Origin: Polytrichum commune
Lineage: Eukaryota > Streptophyta > Polytrichopsida > Polytrichales > Polytrichaceae
Length of the DNA: 60,000 nt
Direction of reading: 5' to 3'
Assembly (NCBI GenBank): GCA_950295325.1
Contig: OX485806.1
Coordinates: forward strand, 42,162,001 to 42,222,000
This document shows, in pieces, positions 1 through 12,215 of the stretch. Both the position numbers and the translations under genes were made by a program. Position 1 is the stretch's first letter. Each line of letters opens with the position of its first letter. The notes below the pieces were generated by a model that did not search any database, was not told the DNA's origin, and was given only the letters and a program-made list of their open reading frames with translations.

Positions 1-1
1 T

Positions 2-1070
2 CTAAGCCCATATCTCTTTATAATATTCATGGAACCCCTTCTAAGATGGTTAGAACAAGACAACCTAGGCTACCATTTTAACACTTCCAAAGCCGTATGC
101 ACCACCACAGCATACGCTGATGACCTCGCAATAATCACATATTAACATACAACACCTCCAGCCCCAAATAGTCAAACTCCAAAAATTTGCAGAATGGTCA
201 CACATGGACCTCAACCTATCTAAATGTGCCATCGCAAGATGCCTTAATAAATCCAAACTCAAACCAAACGCCTTCAAAGCATACATCCAATCACACAATA
301 TCACATACAAATCAAACAATTTCCCCACTCTTACACAAAATGAGCCCTACATATACCTAGGAATACACCTAATACCATCTCTCAAATGGAAATTACAAAA
401 AGATATCACAATACAAAAAGCCAAACAACAGAGCCAACTACTAACCCTCTCCCCCGCTAGCCTCAAACAAAAACTCAAGATCCTGAACACAATTATAAAA
501 CCCCGCATTGCATACGCCTACTATGCCGTCCCATTCTCCAAACCAGACATTAAAAAATTAGATAAGATAATTAACAAACTCACCAAAGAAATCTCTAACA
601 TACCGAAAAACACATCCAATATCCTCACACACCTCCCACATGAAGAATTTGGAATAGACATGACCTCAATCCTCCCAGATTACATAAAATACATAGGACA
701 ACAACTCATACAAGCCTTCAATGACCCCGGACAACTGGGCACAATCTATCAAGGGTTAGCTAAATTCATATGAGCCAAATACAGTGGCTCACTACACCTA
801 CCTAAACTCAAACAACAAGCTTGCACAAGATCACCCATTGCCAGAACACTGTTCTTGTTGGAAAGAGAATACGAAATACATACTACCACGGCCAATCGGG
901 CATTCCCCATTAAACAAACCCCATTAGAAAAAATATGGAAAACAAATCCGCACTACGCCACTCTAATAAACAATGAAAAGACAAAAACCCAACAATACCT
1001 AGATAAACTCTACACATACGGTATCACAACATTAGCACAAATCCAAAACAAAAAACCAAAGCCATATTAA
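2..1070 (+). pseudogene. Reverse transcriptase domain, 3' half (non-LTR)
   Basis: The catalytic YADD motif is encoded at 113-124, preceded by LSPYLF and FMEPLL, as in palm motifs of non-LTR reverse transcriptases. A stop follows at 143-145. The reading then continues in another frame (shift between about 136 and 141) through EWSHMDLNLSKC and YLGIHL, typical of the RT palm-to-thumb region, to 773. A TGA at 771-773 interrupts the same frame, which stays open from 774 to 1070; tryptophan to stop is the simplest explanation. In non-LTR elements this enzyme copies the RNA at a nicked genomic target. At least one frameshift and one nonsense codon make it non-functional. Confidence 0.8.
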
Positions 1071-1114
1071 CCCCTAAAAAGTTTCGGACAACACACAAAC
1101 ACATACCCAAAACT

Positions 1115-2490
1115 GTGAGAGAGGCACTACAACAAGCCCACCTCATATTTCCCCCACCACAAACCCCCACACCCCCAAGAGATCAACCGCAAACAACACC
1201 ACAAATAACCATAAACAACGTACAAGACATAGGCATCCAGTCACAACCCATCCTAGGACAAGCCATCCAATCCATCATCAACGAAAAAACCATCACTAAG
1301 AAAGATAGATGGGGAGCACAAGCCATAAGAAAGGCATACCTATGCCAATGGCAAACTACAAACGGTACCACACAACAATGGCGCAAGGAAGAAGACCTCC
1401 TACACCTAGACAACATACTCCTAGAACATAACCTCTTCCTACGCACACAATACCACATACACACCCTAAAACAACAAACCATCCAAACCTACACCTCATA
1501 CCTTAACTATAACCCAACAAAGGACAACAAATTCATACACCCACCACTAGAAATCACTAATCTCAAACTATCTACACAAGAATGCAACCCTGACAAAGAC
1601 ATCCTAGTAAACAAACCTACCATACAAATCCAAGCCTCAGCAACCCACATTTACAACCCAAAGCGGAAACCACATAGCCACCATCACCACTGAAAAACTC
1701 CAATGTTATGGAACCAATATTCCCAAAACACCCTATCACACCTAACAAACTTCCTACAACCCCCACCACAAGACTTCGAAACGGAAATTCTATGGCTAAT
1801 ACAAAGATACATAACCGTACTCCCCAAGAAAAAGCCAAAAAACACACACCCCCACAACAACCACCAAACATTACACCCAGACATAACAAACCTAGTAATA
1901 AACTCCTTTAACATAACGCACTCTTACTACTCCTCCCCACTCACTTGTCCCACTAAACTCACACAATATAACTCACCCCATAACCGAGATATAATATTCG
2001 GCTCCCTAGGACACGCACAATCCTCCAGGTGGAAAAGAATAGAACTAGCATACCCCACAGACCACAAAACAACTGTTAAGGCTATCCATTGGGCCAGAAT
2101 GGCAGCTAAAGAAGATGCACACACAACCACCATACTAATCATCCACCACAATGACTGGACACCACAAAAACTTCTAAACACCACAACCGCAGACATTCAC
2201 ATAATAACAACATCCCACCCAAGCCATCACCTACGAACCCACACCGGAATGGCCCAAATATTACAATTACGTAGAACCCTCCTTAACATCAATAATATGC
2301 GTACACAACCAAACCCACCCCACAAAAAATCTACAAACCCCACATGCACTACGGCAAGTTCTACAAAACACTCTTAACATACAATTAGACACATACCCCA
2401 TCAAACCCACCCCCACGAAATACCAAGTAAAGCTCTCCAAAACATGGAAAAAATACCTAAAACCAGTGCCCCCATTCCCACAAACATCCT
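1115..2490 (+). pseudogene. Retrotransposon linker region between RT and RNase H
   Basis: Open segments at 1115-1693 and 1703-2377 share one frame, separated by a TGA at 1691-1693. They are rich in Thr, Asn, Gln, His and Pro because of the A/C-rich base composition. No domain is recognisable apart from a KKDRWGAQAIRKAYLCQW stretch that looks like normal globular sequence. Between about 2320 and 2490 another frame reads more like protein (VKLSKTWKKYLKPV), which implies two further frameshifts. Position and composition make it part of the same polyprotein. I assign no function. Confidence 0.5.
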
Positions 2491-3214
2491 CATGACACCC
2501 ATACCAGCCGAACACTATAACATCCACCCTCTTAAATACCACCCACAACAATGCATATACACAGATGGTTCGTTCATCCCGCCCACCAAAAATGCCGAAG
2601 GACTAATAGAAGGAAATACAGCAGGATCCGGAATCTATAGCCCCAACAACAACCTCCGCATAGCAGAAAGATTCCCAGGATACCAGAACATTCTACGCGC
2701 TGAACTTAATGCAATACTAATAGCCATCAAAATCATACAACACGCCCAACTAGACACGCACATATTCACTGATAGCCTTAATAATATATACATAATTCAC
2801 AACCACATACACCACCCAACTTCTCAACACCACCACCCAGACAAACTACTAATAGCAGCCATCGTGCGACAAATATTCTGGACACCATGCACAATTTACA
2901 TACATAAAGTAAGAGCACACTCATGCATTATTGGTAATGAAATAGCCAACACACTTGCCAATGAAGGGACACACATAGAAAAACCAACACCCACCCCACA
3001 CATACACATAGCACACACTACCCCCTATTGGCTAGCTAGCTGCCCTACGGCCACACACGATGGGGCAATCCGGAACCTTCATACATTTGTCACAAAAACA
3101 CATAAAAACCAAGAAATAGGAATGGCTAAATCCAAATTCCCCTATGTAGACAAATGGGTCTCAAACACACAAATAAATCATAAAATATCAAATCACTTCT
3201 GGAAAAACAAATAG
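2444..3214 (+). pseudogene. RNase H domain of non-LTR element
   Basis: The translation shows the ordered RNase H carboxylates: YTDGSF (first Asp), RAELNAI (Glu), IFTDSLNN (Asp), then KVRAHS with GNEIANTLANEG. The last motif is normally GNExADxLA; here the final catalytic Asp is Asn, a single G-to-A change. RNase H removes the RNA strand of the RNA:DNA hybrid during reverse transcription. The segment ends at a TAG (3212-3214), after which the same frame stays open to about 3270 before a frameshift into the endonuclease part. The Asn suggests lost activity in this copy. Confidence 0.85.
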
Positions 3215-3279
3215 GTAACAGACGCCCAAATCACTCAAATGCTAAAATTTAGATATGCACAATACATGGGTAACCAGAG

Positions 3280-3870
3280 ATGAACATCTTCTGGCCCCTC
3301 ACACACCAAAATCCCTATTGTGCATTATGCCCACGTAATGAAAGGGATACATGGCCCCACATTCTATCAACATGTGAACACCCATACCTAAAAGGCCTCA
3401 GAATAGCAAGACACAACAAAGCAATACATCTTATCACCCATACATTACAAGCTCATAAAAACACCTGCTTCTTCACACTAACCAATGCGGGCCACATAAA
3501 CAATAACTCACCCGAACAAACAATCCAAGATTGGTTACTACCATGCACATGCACGCAAACTATATGCCAATGCCAAGCCAAACTAAGACCGGATATCCTA
3601 TGCATTATAAGAGCCCCAAACCAAACACAAACACCTATTACACCCTCCCCCAAATTAACAGTTCAATTCATCGAATTCACACATTGCCATGATAGATTCC
3701 CTGACCAAGCCCTCACACATAAACATGACAAATATGACCCATTAATTAACATTATACACAATCAAGGATGGCAGACAAACCCACTTATCACCATCACGGC
3801 AGGAATGAGAGGAGTTATCCATGAACACTTCAATAAGATACTTGTCGCATTAAAAATCCCGGACCATTAA
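3280..3870 (+). pseudogene. CCHC motif and restriction-like endonuclease domain
   Basis: The segment opens with a Cys-x2-Cys-x9-His-x4-Cys motif (YCALC ... HILSTC), as found just before restriction-like endonuclease domains in R2-type elements. It is followed by RPDILCI, then QFIEFTHCHD, then KHDKYDPL and a GW..NPL..I..G.RG tail. I read RPD ... EF as a PD-(D/E)XK-like core. Such endonucleases nick the target DNA to prime reverse transcription. The open stretch runs to a TAA at 3868-3870. It lies in frame 1 while RNase H lies in frame 2, so one shift near 3275 separates them. The family call is by motif order and has not been checked by search. Confidence 0.7.
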
Positions 3871-4009
3871 AACCCTCATGAAAAACATACACCAAAATGC
3901 CATCAAATACCTCACATACATTGTCTTAAATAAAAGGAAACTTGAAAACAAACAAACCCCCGTGCCGCCCACGCCATAAAAGGGGACTACTCAGGCACCT
4001 CACATTGAG
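3871..4009 (+). other. 3' untranslated tail of the non-LTR element
   Basis: About 140 A/C-rich bases follow the endonuclease stop, with an AATAAAA-like signal near 3930. No poly(A) tail or target-site duplication can be seen because a solo LTR has inserted right after this stretch. Confidence 0.4.
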
Positions 4010-4014
4010 CCACC

Positions 4015-5474
4015 TGTCACCCTTAAACCCCCACCCTTATGCGTTGTAGTCCGGGTGGAGGCCCAAGGCTCACATGCTCCTTTACTTGAACCCCCCCAGA
4101 ATCTTATAATCCTTTCCCATTAATCCAATGATATAACTAGAAAACACTAGTCCTATTATTCAATACATAGAGGTGCCAAACATTCACAAATACTTAGGCC
4201 TCACTTGCACACAAGTGAAAACAATTCAAATTTAAGTCATGATCTAAGAAATTCTAACCCAAGTGCCTTGATCACGTGATGCCTCTCATTGAGGTTCACC
4301 ACTTGAATAAGCCTCACTTAGACATGCCCACCCACTGAACTTTAACACTAGACTCAATACTACAGTGTGCCTAACACTGGTCCATCATTGGCTCCCTCCG
4401 CTCTTGGGCCCATTGAGCAACTTCCTAAGTCTGTGGGTGATAACACCGCCCACTTCTTCCTTTGGCCAAACCCCCTGGACTCAACCCAATCCACCTGCGG
4501 TTGATAGCTCGAGACCCCTGCCGCACTCCGCTAGTTCTGCCTCCCACGCATTTGCCTTTGAGCCCCAGGTGTGGTCACTGAACCCAAAGGCCCAACTCCA
4601 TAGCCGGCACCTCAACAATTCATCTCACTGCCTTGGGCAGATTTTGCCTCTCCCTTAGCCCCTTCTCCGCATTGCGACCCATCAGGTAAGTAACAGTAAG
4701 AATTTATGATTTGTCAGTTCGGTGTGCTGGTTGCGGTGTGTTGAGACCAGCTCCTCGGCGCCTCCTACAACTGATCAGCGAGCCGCCTCTCCTCAAGAAT
4801 CTACGTCTATAGCTACCAATTCATTAGTTTCCTCCCTTTTGGCCGCATCTCGAGGAAGTTGCTGGGCTCTGCCGCCATCCTTTCTTTCTTCCACAGCTCC
4901 TCCCCTCGAGGGTGGCTTTCCCTCTAGCCTTGTGGATTCCAATAAGCAACAACCCCTTGCACGACTTCACAACCAACCCGCTCTGTCTTTCCCGAAATTG
5001 CAGCCTTGTCGGCAACAACCTCGTGTAATCACCAACTTCTCACCCTACAACCTGATGCGGCAAAGCTCTACGCTCCAGCCGCCACACTCTCTTCTGCTGC
5101 CTCCGAACCTCCTTGCTCAACTGCTAGCATAGTCTTCCGAGGAGCCGGAAAACTCTAGGGCCCGGTGGACACCTGGACCCCCATCCCAAAACGAACAGAG
5201 TCCTAACACTAAACGACCAATACTCTTCTAACACACACCACATCCCTACCCTAAAGCCGTTTGAGCATGGCATCCCTTAACTCTAACCAACTTAATTAAC
5301 TAATTTTTATTTTTTCGCACTTTATAACTCAAGCCAATAGCTTAACAAAACAACAGTCTAACAAGGAAAACAATAAACCCATCTAATCCTCAATTGACTC
5401 AAGACATCCTAATTCTCATGTTTTAGTGTTTTATAAAGTTTAACTTGAATTGTAAGCATGAATTCGGGCTCACA
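4015..5474 (-). mobile_element. Solo LTR, minus strand, TSD CCACC
   Basis: Read on the minus strand, the segment begins TGTGAGCCCGAATTC (ending at 5474) and ends with the block GACTACAACGCATAAGGGTG followed by GGTGACA at 4015. These termini match the other LTRs of the window. The 5-bp sequence CCACC lies directly outside both ends (4010-4014 and 5475-5479), as expected for retroviral-type integration. No internal coding region follows, so recombination between two LTRs has left a solo LTR of 1,460 bp. Open frames inside it (4365-4658, 4722-5132) are C/T-rich and match nothing recognisable. Confidence 0.85.
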
Positions 5475-5479
5475 CCACC

Positions 5480-6546
5480 TCCCAAAAGAGGCATAACACC
5501 TAATACTACATCACGACAATCGTGATCCATATTAGGTTAACGGGCTCACATTCATGCCGGTACACATGAACTTCATAATTCTACCTACTCATTTAGATTG
5601 AAAGAAAAACTCCAAAAATTAACATAACCTTTCCACTGCTATCAACTACTCAAATTGCACCCTACCCCTCCCTGCAGACAGAAAGTTCCAGCAAACTCCT
5701 CCGAACACCCCTACACAAGGCTTTGATCCTCTCTCCAAGGAATTCAATCGTTCATTCATTCGTTCGCAGCGATCAATGTTGCTGCAAAGCAAGTTGGGTC
5801 AAGTCAAAGATTTGACAACCACACATAGTCATGCACTTGCTAGGCAAACTTGGTACTAGGCTACTGCTCATATCATGCACTCTGGTTGGTATGGGAGGAT
5901 TGCCGCATGCCCCCAATCAGTGGCGACGACCATTGCCATAGAATAACTTATAACTTACAGGTTGCAGCCGCAGCATGTGTGGAATTTACTGCAATGTTTT
6001 GTCAACCTGATGAAAGAACCGTGCACCACCACAACACTAAAGCTTCGTCGCCCAAAGAATTCAGATCCACACGCGATTGCTGTTGCCGAATCACTCCTCA
6101 TAGGCGCTCCCTCTTGATTGCGTTGGATCCCACACTCTCCTGCTGTCTTCGGTTGCAAACGATCGGCAGTCTCGAGTCTGCTCTCCTTCTTCCTGTCTTT
6201 CTTTCTCTCGTTTTTAAATTTTCTAACTAGTTATTCCTTCTCCCCCTCAAATGTTGGTTCACATTGTCTGAGCATCCACGTTCATTGCCTCTACTTGATT
6301 CACATTTTTCTATCACAAAACTCTTGTGCACACCCATTCTAGGTTGAGGCCGCGCTTCCGCCTCCTAACCTTTTTTTTTTTTTTTTTTCTTCTCGTCCTT
6401 CTAATGAGCCTCTCCTCTCCACCTCGTGAGACCCCTCCAACTTCTCCTCATTTTCCACGTTGCCTGACATCTTCGGGCCGCCCGAAGAGAAAAAACGGGT
6501 TTTGCCTCCTCTTTGCCTTTTCTCCCTCGTAAGACTCCCCCTTCCT
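5480..6546. other. Non-coding stretch between two solo LTRs
   Basis: No gene is recognisable. The stretch is pyrimidine-rich toward its right end, with TTCTTTCT runs near 6190-6220 and a poly(T) run at about 6370-6390. A CGGGCTCACATTCATGCC block near 5540 resembles the LTR-start block of the local LTR family and may be a remnant of another copy. Confidence 0.5.
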
Positions 6547-7745
6547 GCGTATGTGAGCCCAATTTTGTGCCCACACGTGTTCCTAGCCTTAAAAAAACCA
6601 TTAAAACCTTAGGCTTGGTGTTTGCTTGAGTTGCCAAAAATATGAAAATAGTGAAGTGTGAAAGTTTGGATTTGAATTGAACTAAAAGGCTAAGTTAGGT
6701 GTATTTAGGGGTTAAGTCGAAAAGATTTAAAAGAGTGTTCCAAGGTGGGGTCAAGTGTCTTTTGAGGTCAAATCTTAAATTAGAGACGAGTAGCTAGAGT
6801 CAAAGTTAGTTGTTGGTTAGTTAATTACGGAGAGACAAGGGAGACAAAGGTGGAGTCTAACAAAAGAAGTGGAGGCGGTTGGAAAGTGGGTGTGAGGAGA
6901 AAACTCCGGAGGCAGCTGGAACGGGGTCCGGAGGGAGGAGATCCAGGGGCTCTCATTCTCAACAGGGTGTGTATGGAGGAGAAATTGAGCGCCGGAGGCT
7001 ATGCGAGGGCTCGGTCCAGGCAGCAATTGGGGTTGTTCGACTAGGATTGGGTGAGCTGCCATGACGGCAGAGAGGGATGACAAGCAAGAAGAGCTTGGGC
7101 TGCCGAGTGGGTTGTGTGTGCTTGTTTTGGCTGCCATGGCTCAAAGGAGTTGCCTCTCGCCTTGCACCAAGAGCTTGAGCGAGAGGAGTAGCAGTGATTG
7201 AAATCATGAAAATGAGGTTGGTGAGTGTTAATCAATGTTTTCTGCACTACTGATGATTTCTTTGGTCGGCACAATAAGAACTAGTTATAACCAGATTTGA
7301 CATTAAAGGTTGAGTGATGGAAGAGGTTGCACAAGGCAGTGTAGTCACGAGGCAACGAAGGGAGAGCCATTGTTTCATCTGGGGAGCTGGCCTAGCATTT
7401 ACTGAACTCAGACTCGGCCAACAGAAACCAAATCATGTTGTGCATCCTTCCAAGGATGCCTCAGAGCCTGTAGTTAGCTTTTTAAGGTAGGGTTCAAACT
7501 TTGAAAAACCCCAGGGAAGACCAAATGAGTGTCAGATGTATCTCTAGTTTGTCACGATAAGCTTAATTGATAGGTTAAAATGTTTATGGTATGCTTTTGA
7601 CAGTCAATTAACTTAAGATTTACTCCCTCATTTGCACTTGGTTATCACTTGTTAGGATGAATTAGCTTATAAGGGGTAAATTACTCAGCCACAATTTTAT
7701 ATCTCATGAACATTGACAAAGACTCTTAGTGCTCATAAATAAATT

Positions 7746-8005
7746 ATTATGCTCTTAGGTTTAACAAAAGTCTAGTAACGAGTAACGGGAACCGAGTCTA
7801 AGCGAACGAGCGAATGAGTCTTAAAGCGTGCGAACCGGCCTAGGATAGTGACACGAGTCTAGTAGCGAGTCAAGAGTCTAGAGTAGACAGTCATGTAGAC
7901 AACCTAGTCACAAGTGCCAAGTAGACAGTCTGAGTTCCAAGTAACGAGTTTGGTCACCGGTAACCAGTATCGAGTCTTGTGTCATGAGAAACGTCTAGAC
8001 ACATT
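7746..8005. repeat. Degenerate short repeat rich in CGAGTC / GTAGACAGTC
   Basis: This stretch repeats the words CGAGTCT, AGTAACGAGT and GTAGACAGTC many times with irregular spacing. It lies inside the left arm of the solo LTR, just before the nested insertion at 8041. Confidence 0.55.
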
Positions 8006-9906
8006 AGCCACTGTAGAGAGATAGGCTTTATACCTGCCTTTGTTGGAACTCCCAACCGATATGGGATAACTGCACACTTAGCTTCCGCACACAGCTTCTT
8101 ACTCTCATCCGCGACTCCTTCAGCAGACTTCACTTGCTCGCGGTTTTTTCTTCTTCGTCGATCGACGAGGGTTGCTCTTTTTGCTTACAATTCCTTCCTC
8201 TTCTCTCTAATCTGTACTCAAAGCTCACAAGACTAAACTGCGACCATGTCTCTTTAATCTCCTAAATAAATCCCACACAAAGCAGGTATCATTCTCTCGC
8301 CACCAGTCGTTTTTCGCACTTCAATGCTCCGCCTTCTCGGCCACTTCATATCCTCCGAGAGCCTACGATTGCAGCAATCAATTTCGGAACTGACTGAATC
8401 CTCTCAAACTAATCGTTTCTGCAATAATCACTCCTGATTGCAATGTCTCCCACACTCTAACTTGACTCTACCCCTCAACTACGAGGTCTCGGTCACCCAT
8501 TAGTAATCGACTTAAGAGGTAACATCTCTCAAGAAATCTCCTTCTCATGATTCAATTCTCCTCCCTTAAGGCTTGGGGTTGAACACTCAGGAGAGACAAT
8601 TATTCTGAATGGAGTGAAAAAGATTCAATTCTCCTACATGTTGATGAAGAGGTAACGACTCATAGCTCTCTTAAGTTACGTTTCAAGTAAAGTATTAGAA
8701 GCAACAGGCTTCACACCCTGTTATTATGCAATAATTATAACCCAAGAAAATCGATTCACCAAGATCGTTTCATCCCATTGCACAAGAATATACTCGCAAA
8801 GCCTAAACTCATACTCCGATTCCAACAATTAAAGATTCTTCATACTTATCGTTCCCTCAGAAGTATTACAGGAAGACACTTTACTGTATGGACCACTCTT
8901 TCTCTCTCTTCCCGAGAGGATTATTAAAGCTTCTCTTCACTGAGTTCACAAAATTGAGTGATGCAATTATCCAAAGTAATATTTCACATTCCACTTTAGA
9001 AATTATGACCGTGAATAAGAATATTGAAAGTGAGACACATTAATTGCTTCACACAGTTTCACTCCTGTCATACACGATTACATTGGTCAAGGCACATTTG
9101 GGGAATTAAAACTTCACTGATTCAGGTTGGGACATCTCCTCCCCAAGAACTTACCAGACTGAGAGCTCTACATGTAAGTTCTATGACTTGTTTTCTCTCA
9201 TGAGTTTAAGATCACACCCCAAAGTACTTACTTCTCTTCACGAGAGTAGTATATTACAATTACTCCCTGGATTCTTCCCGAACCAGGGGCTTTCACTTTC
9301 CACACATCAACTTCGTCTTTAGAATTCAGAACCTTAAGAGACTGTCCAAGAAATTCTGTACTAGACGGTTTACAATGCAAACATAAAACATACATTCTTC
9401 CGTTCAAGAGTTTCACAATCCTGAATCAAATTCCACATCGACAACACTGATCACACTTCCCACTTCCACAAACAACTTATACACAATGCATATAGCTGGA
9501 TTTACAATCTGATATATTCAAAAAATATGATTTACAATGTAATTTAAGGGTTTCACACCCAGTAATTGGGAGAGATTGCAAAATCACTCTCTTCACGAAA
9601 AGAAGGTCCAAACTAAAAAAAATCTCCCCCTTTCTGTCCTCTTCCTCCTCCTTCTTATCTTCCTGTCCCGAAAGGTGGTGACTGACTCTAACCCGGATAC
9701 CAAGTGCTTCTTCTAATTGTCACATGTGAATTTCATGCCTCCTGATATCCTCAAGACTATGGGCAGCAAGGAAAATTATGGCTTACTTGCCTGTTTTCAT
9801 TTCTAAGCAACTAAGTGCCTAATGCTTCACTATTTTACTAGTCTTGAGTGAAATTTATCATTCATTTACTTTTCAAGACTAAAATTTAGGCATTCTGTCC
9901 AAAAAA

Positions 9907-9922
9907 TGGTACCACAGCGCCC
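9907..9922 (+). other. Candidate primer-binding site
   Basis: TGGTACCACAGCGCCC begins with the TGG expected to pair with a tRNA CCA end and directly follows a plausible LTR end. A similar block lies on the minus strand at 59341-59357 ahead of a gypsy gag. The priming tRNA is not identified. Confidence 0.35.
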
Positions 9923-10957
9923 AACACTGCAGCTGGATTGACAGAGTAGGAGGGATACCAACGTGAGGCGAGTGACAATTTATTACTAAGGGAATGGCAA
10001 CGCTAGTGCTGCTGCCAAGAAACCCAAATTCCTACCTACAGAGGTGATCCGGCCGCACAAGTTGCGGGGCCCAAATGCATGTTGTGCAAGGTGCTTGGAA
10101 TGCGGGTTCATGTCTACCCACTAGAGGAGACACCGAATTCACCCGGTTTTGGGGACTGTGAAGAGGCTCTCAGAAACCGTCGACACGGAGAGTGAGGATT
10201 GGTCGATTGGCGGAAATTGGCAAATGTGCCGACAAGAAGGGGATGCATTAACCCCTGGCGAGCTCCGAATGTCGCAACCCTTGCTAGATCCCTTAACAAT
10301 CTTGCCAACTTTTGTTTCTAGCAAAGGTTACGAGCGCTAACCCTTTGCATTCCGCCATGCTAATGGTTAGCTCCTCCTACCCCGGACCTATAGTTCATAC
10401 AAGGGAACCAACCCTCCTACTTTGCTTTCGGGACTCACCCCTTAATCCGTAACCCGTTTCTTGGATGTGGACTTCCATCCATGGAAGTGCAATCCTATGT
10501 TGATCATCGCGTTGCCGGAGCAACACTACAACAACCTCAACCATACCAGGCAACTATGGCCTCACAATGGGCCAAAGCCCATGGAGGCCGTGCCGTTCGG
10601 CCTCGGGTGGGTGAGGCCACACCACCTCGCGCATATAAGCCTCTAGGACTCTATGCGGGGCCCCTACGCCACCGTCAAGAAACCTCTTGTCTCTCTACCA
10701 AGAGTTGGGGCCAAGTAGACATTTTCCCTTAGCCGCTGGGCCTAGAAGCCCCCAGCAACTTCAGACCATCATAACTTCCTTGTATGATGTCTGATACTAA
10801 CAAAAAAAAAACCACTCCATCCTCATCTGCGCTTCACGTAGATGCCGATGAACTCCTCACTTGCCCCATTCGGGCAAGTCTTGGGGAAGTTATGCCTGTT
10901 TGAACCTTGGCAGTCCCGGGAATCACTCCCAGGCACTGCTGTACCAAGGCGCTGTCC

Positions 10958-11244
10958 CGGGACAGCGCCCCACTCAAATTGCCATAACTCCTAGCTCACA
11001 CCTCCGATTGAGGTGATCTTGAGCATTCTAGAATCACCACGCCATGAGCTAAGCATAGCTCATGGCCTTACCCTTGTGCCTCCTAGTCTCCGTGGGTGGG
11101 AGGCGTTCCCAACGCCCGGGGCCCTCACCCACACTAGGATCACTTGGGCCCTCTCACCAACGGCGCCACAAGTCCTGGGTGTCACTCCGGGGTCCCCCTT
11201 GTGCCCATGGTGTTTCGGGCTCTCCTTATGGAGAGGTGTGCGAC
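10958..11244 (+). repeat. Dispersed 287-bp repeat, copy 1
   Basis: This segment is repeated in inverted orientation at 58423-58709 with high similarity along its length. Its left edge forms half of a perfect 22-bp palindrome (10948-10969, arm GGCGCTGTCCC). The copies share open reading stretches on the same strand of the repeat, but no known domain, so I treat it as non-coding. Confidence 0.7.
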
Positions 11245-12215
11245 ACCGAGGGTGAGGTGGGCAAGCTGCAAGGTTGCAGATCACGGAGCTTTGGGCTGTT
11301 CAGGCTAAGACACTTCCGACCTGCTTACCTTTCACCCTTGGTAATTTGATTTATGAAGCTGAACGATGTGCCGAATCTTTTGGGAGGGGAGCAACAGAGA
11401 CTGCTCACACGTCAGGTGGTACAACAGCAGAGGGCAAAAAATGGGTAGGAACGGTTCATAAGGGGAGAGCAATCAAAGCTAGTGGTTGCTGGAATGGGGC
11501 TCGAGATAGTGAAGGCAAGGTGGGTTGCTGGAGTGGCCATCAGCATATCGAGAAGGACGAGTATGAAGGGAGTTGCTGTGGGAGTCCTACCTTGCAAGGA
11601 GGCACCTTCTTAAAGCTGAGAGAGGTGATCAGCTGGTGGCAAACCAGGAGAGGCCGACCTTGGAATTATAGTGTGCGTAGAGTAGGCAGAAATTGTGAAT
11701 GAATGAGTGATAACTAGGTGTGATGCTAGGAGGAATTTTAGTGGAGTGGTATGAGTCAATTAGTAAATTCATAGTGGAAGGGTTGGCCAAGCCTATTGTT
11801 TGGTTGGCATTGGCTTAAGTCAAATGTGGAATAAATTAGTGTGGTAGGGCTTAGGATTTAAGTGTGGTGAAGATTTAATAAGTGAGTGTGATTGGCAATG
11901 ACCACTAGGGCATGGAGTATTTCTAAATACTTGTACCCTGGGCTATTTGAATAAAGAATGGTGTGTTCAACATTTACACTGCTAGAGAATTGGAAGCCTA
12001 ATCCTAAATGTCAAGGGGATTCAATCAAGTACATGTGAGCCAGAGGCTCTCACCCGGACTACGACACATAAGGGTGGGGGTTTATGGCTGACAGCGTACG
12101 GTAATTGCACTTACATTTTATTTTATTTTAGTTCATTTTATCTTTTTTTAAAGGTGAGGTTAACCTCTTTAGGTTGCCTTTTCACTTCCCAATATTTGTG
12201 TTAGGGTTAATTAAC

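Larger units (their letters stand above)
1..4009 (+). mobile_element. Non-LTR retrotransposon, 3' part, RLE type
   Basis: The plus strand encodes, in order, the end of a reverse transcriptase with a YADD box, a long linker, an RNase H, a CCHC motif and a PD-(D/E)XK-like endonuclease. That order resembles elements with a restriction-enzyme-like endonuclease at the C terminus, for example the Dualen/RandI type; I infer the class from motif order only. The strand is very rich in A and C and poor in G, unlike all other sequence in the window. The 5' end lies outside the window. Several frameshifts and stops show that it is dead. The 3' limit is set where a solo LTR has inserted (TSD from 4010), so the element could extend past 5479. 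Confidence 0.75.
8041..11330 (+). mobile_element. Nested LTR-retrotransposon fragment (right limit uncertain)
   Basis: The left end starts TGTTGGAACTCCCAACC, a common type of Ty1/copia LTR start. A likely LTR end (TCTGTCCA) lies near 9900, and a TGGTACCACAGCGCCC block at 9907-9922 could be a primer-binding site. Beyond that I see no intact gag or pol, only short frames. A TATA-like GCGCATATAAGCC lies near 10630. The sequence that follows contains the dispersed 287-bp repeat. I could not find a matching target duplication at the right, so the boundary is set where solo-LTR sequence seems to resume. Confidence 0.45.
6552..12093 (+). mobile_element. Solo LTR, plus strand, TSD GCGTA, internally interrupted
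   Basis: The left end reads TGTGAGCCCAATTTTGTGCC, and the right end carries the GGACTACGACACATAAGGGT block followed by TTTATGGCTGACA. GCGTA flanks both sides (6547-6551 and 12094-12098). A TTGAATAAAG signal near 11950 matches the poly(A)-like signal at the same place in the other LTRs. At 5.5 kb it is far longer than its relatives (about 1.5 kb) because another element lies inside, starting at 8041. No gag or pol follows, so it is a solo LTR. The open frame at 11274-11702 lies in LTR sequence and is not a recognisable gene. Confidence 0.8.

Noticed and set aside
4365-5132. Ser/Pro/Leu-rich frames as genes
   Set aside because: They lie inside a solo LTR defined by matching ends and a 5-bp duplication.
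11060-11702. Overlapping frames at 11060-11349 and 11274-11702
   Set aside because: They fall in the dispersed repeat and in solo-LTR sequence, with no domain and GC-driven composition.
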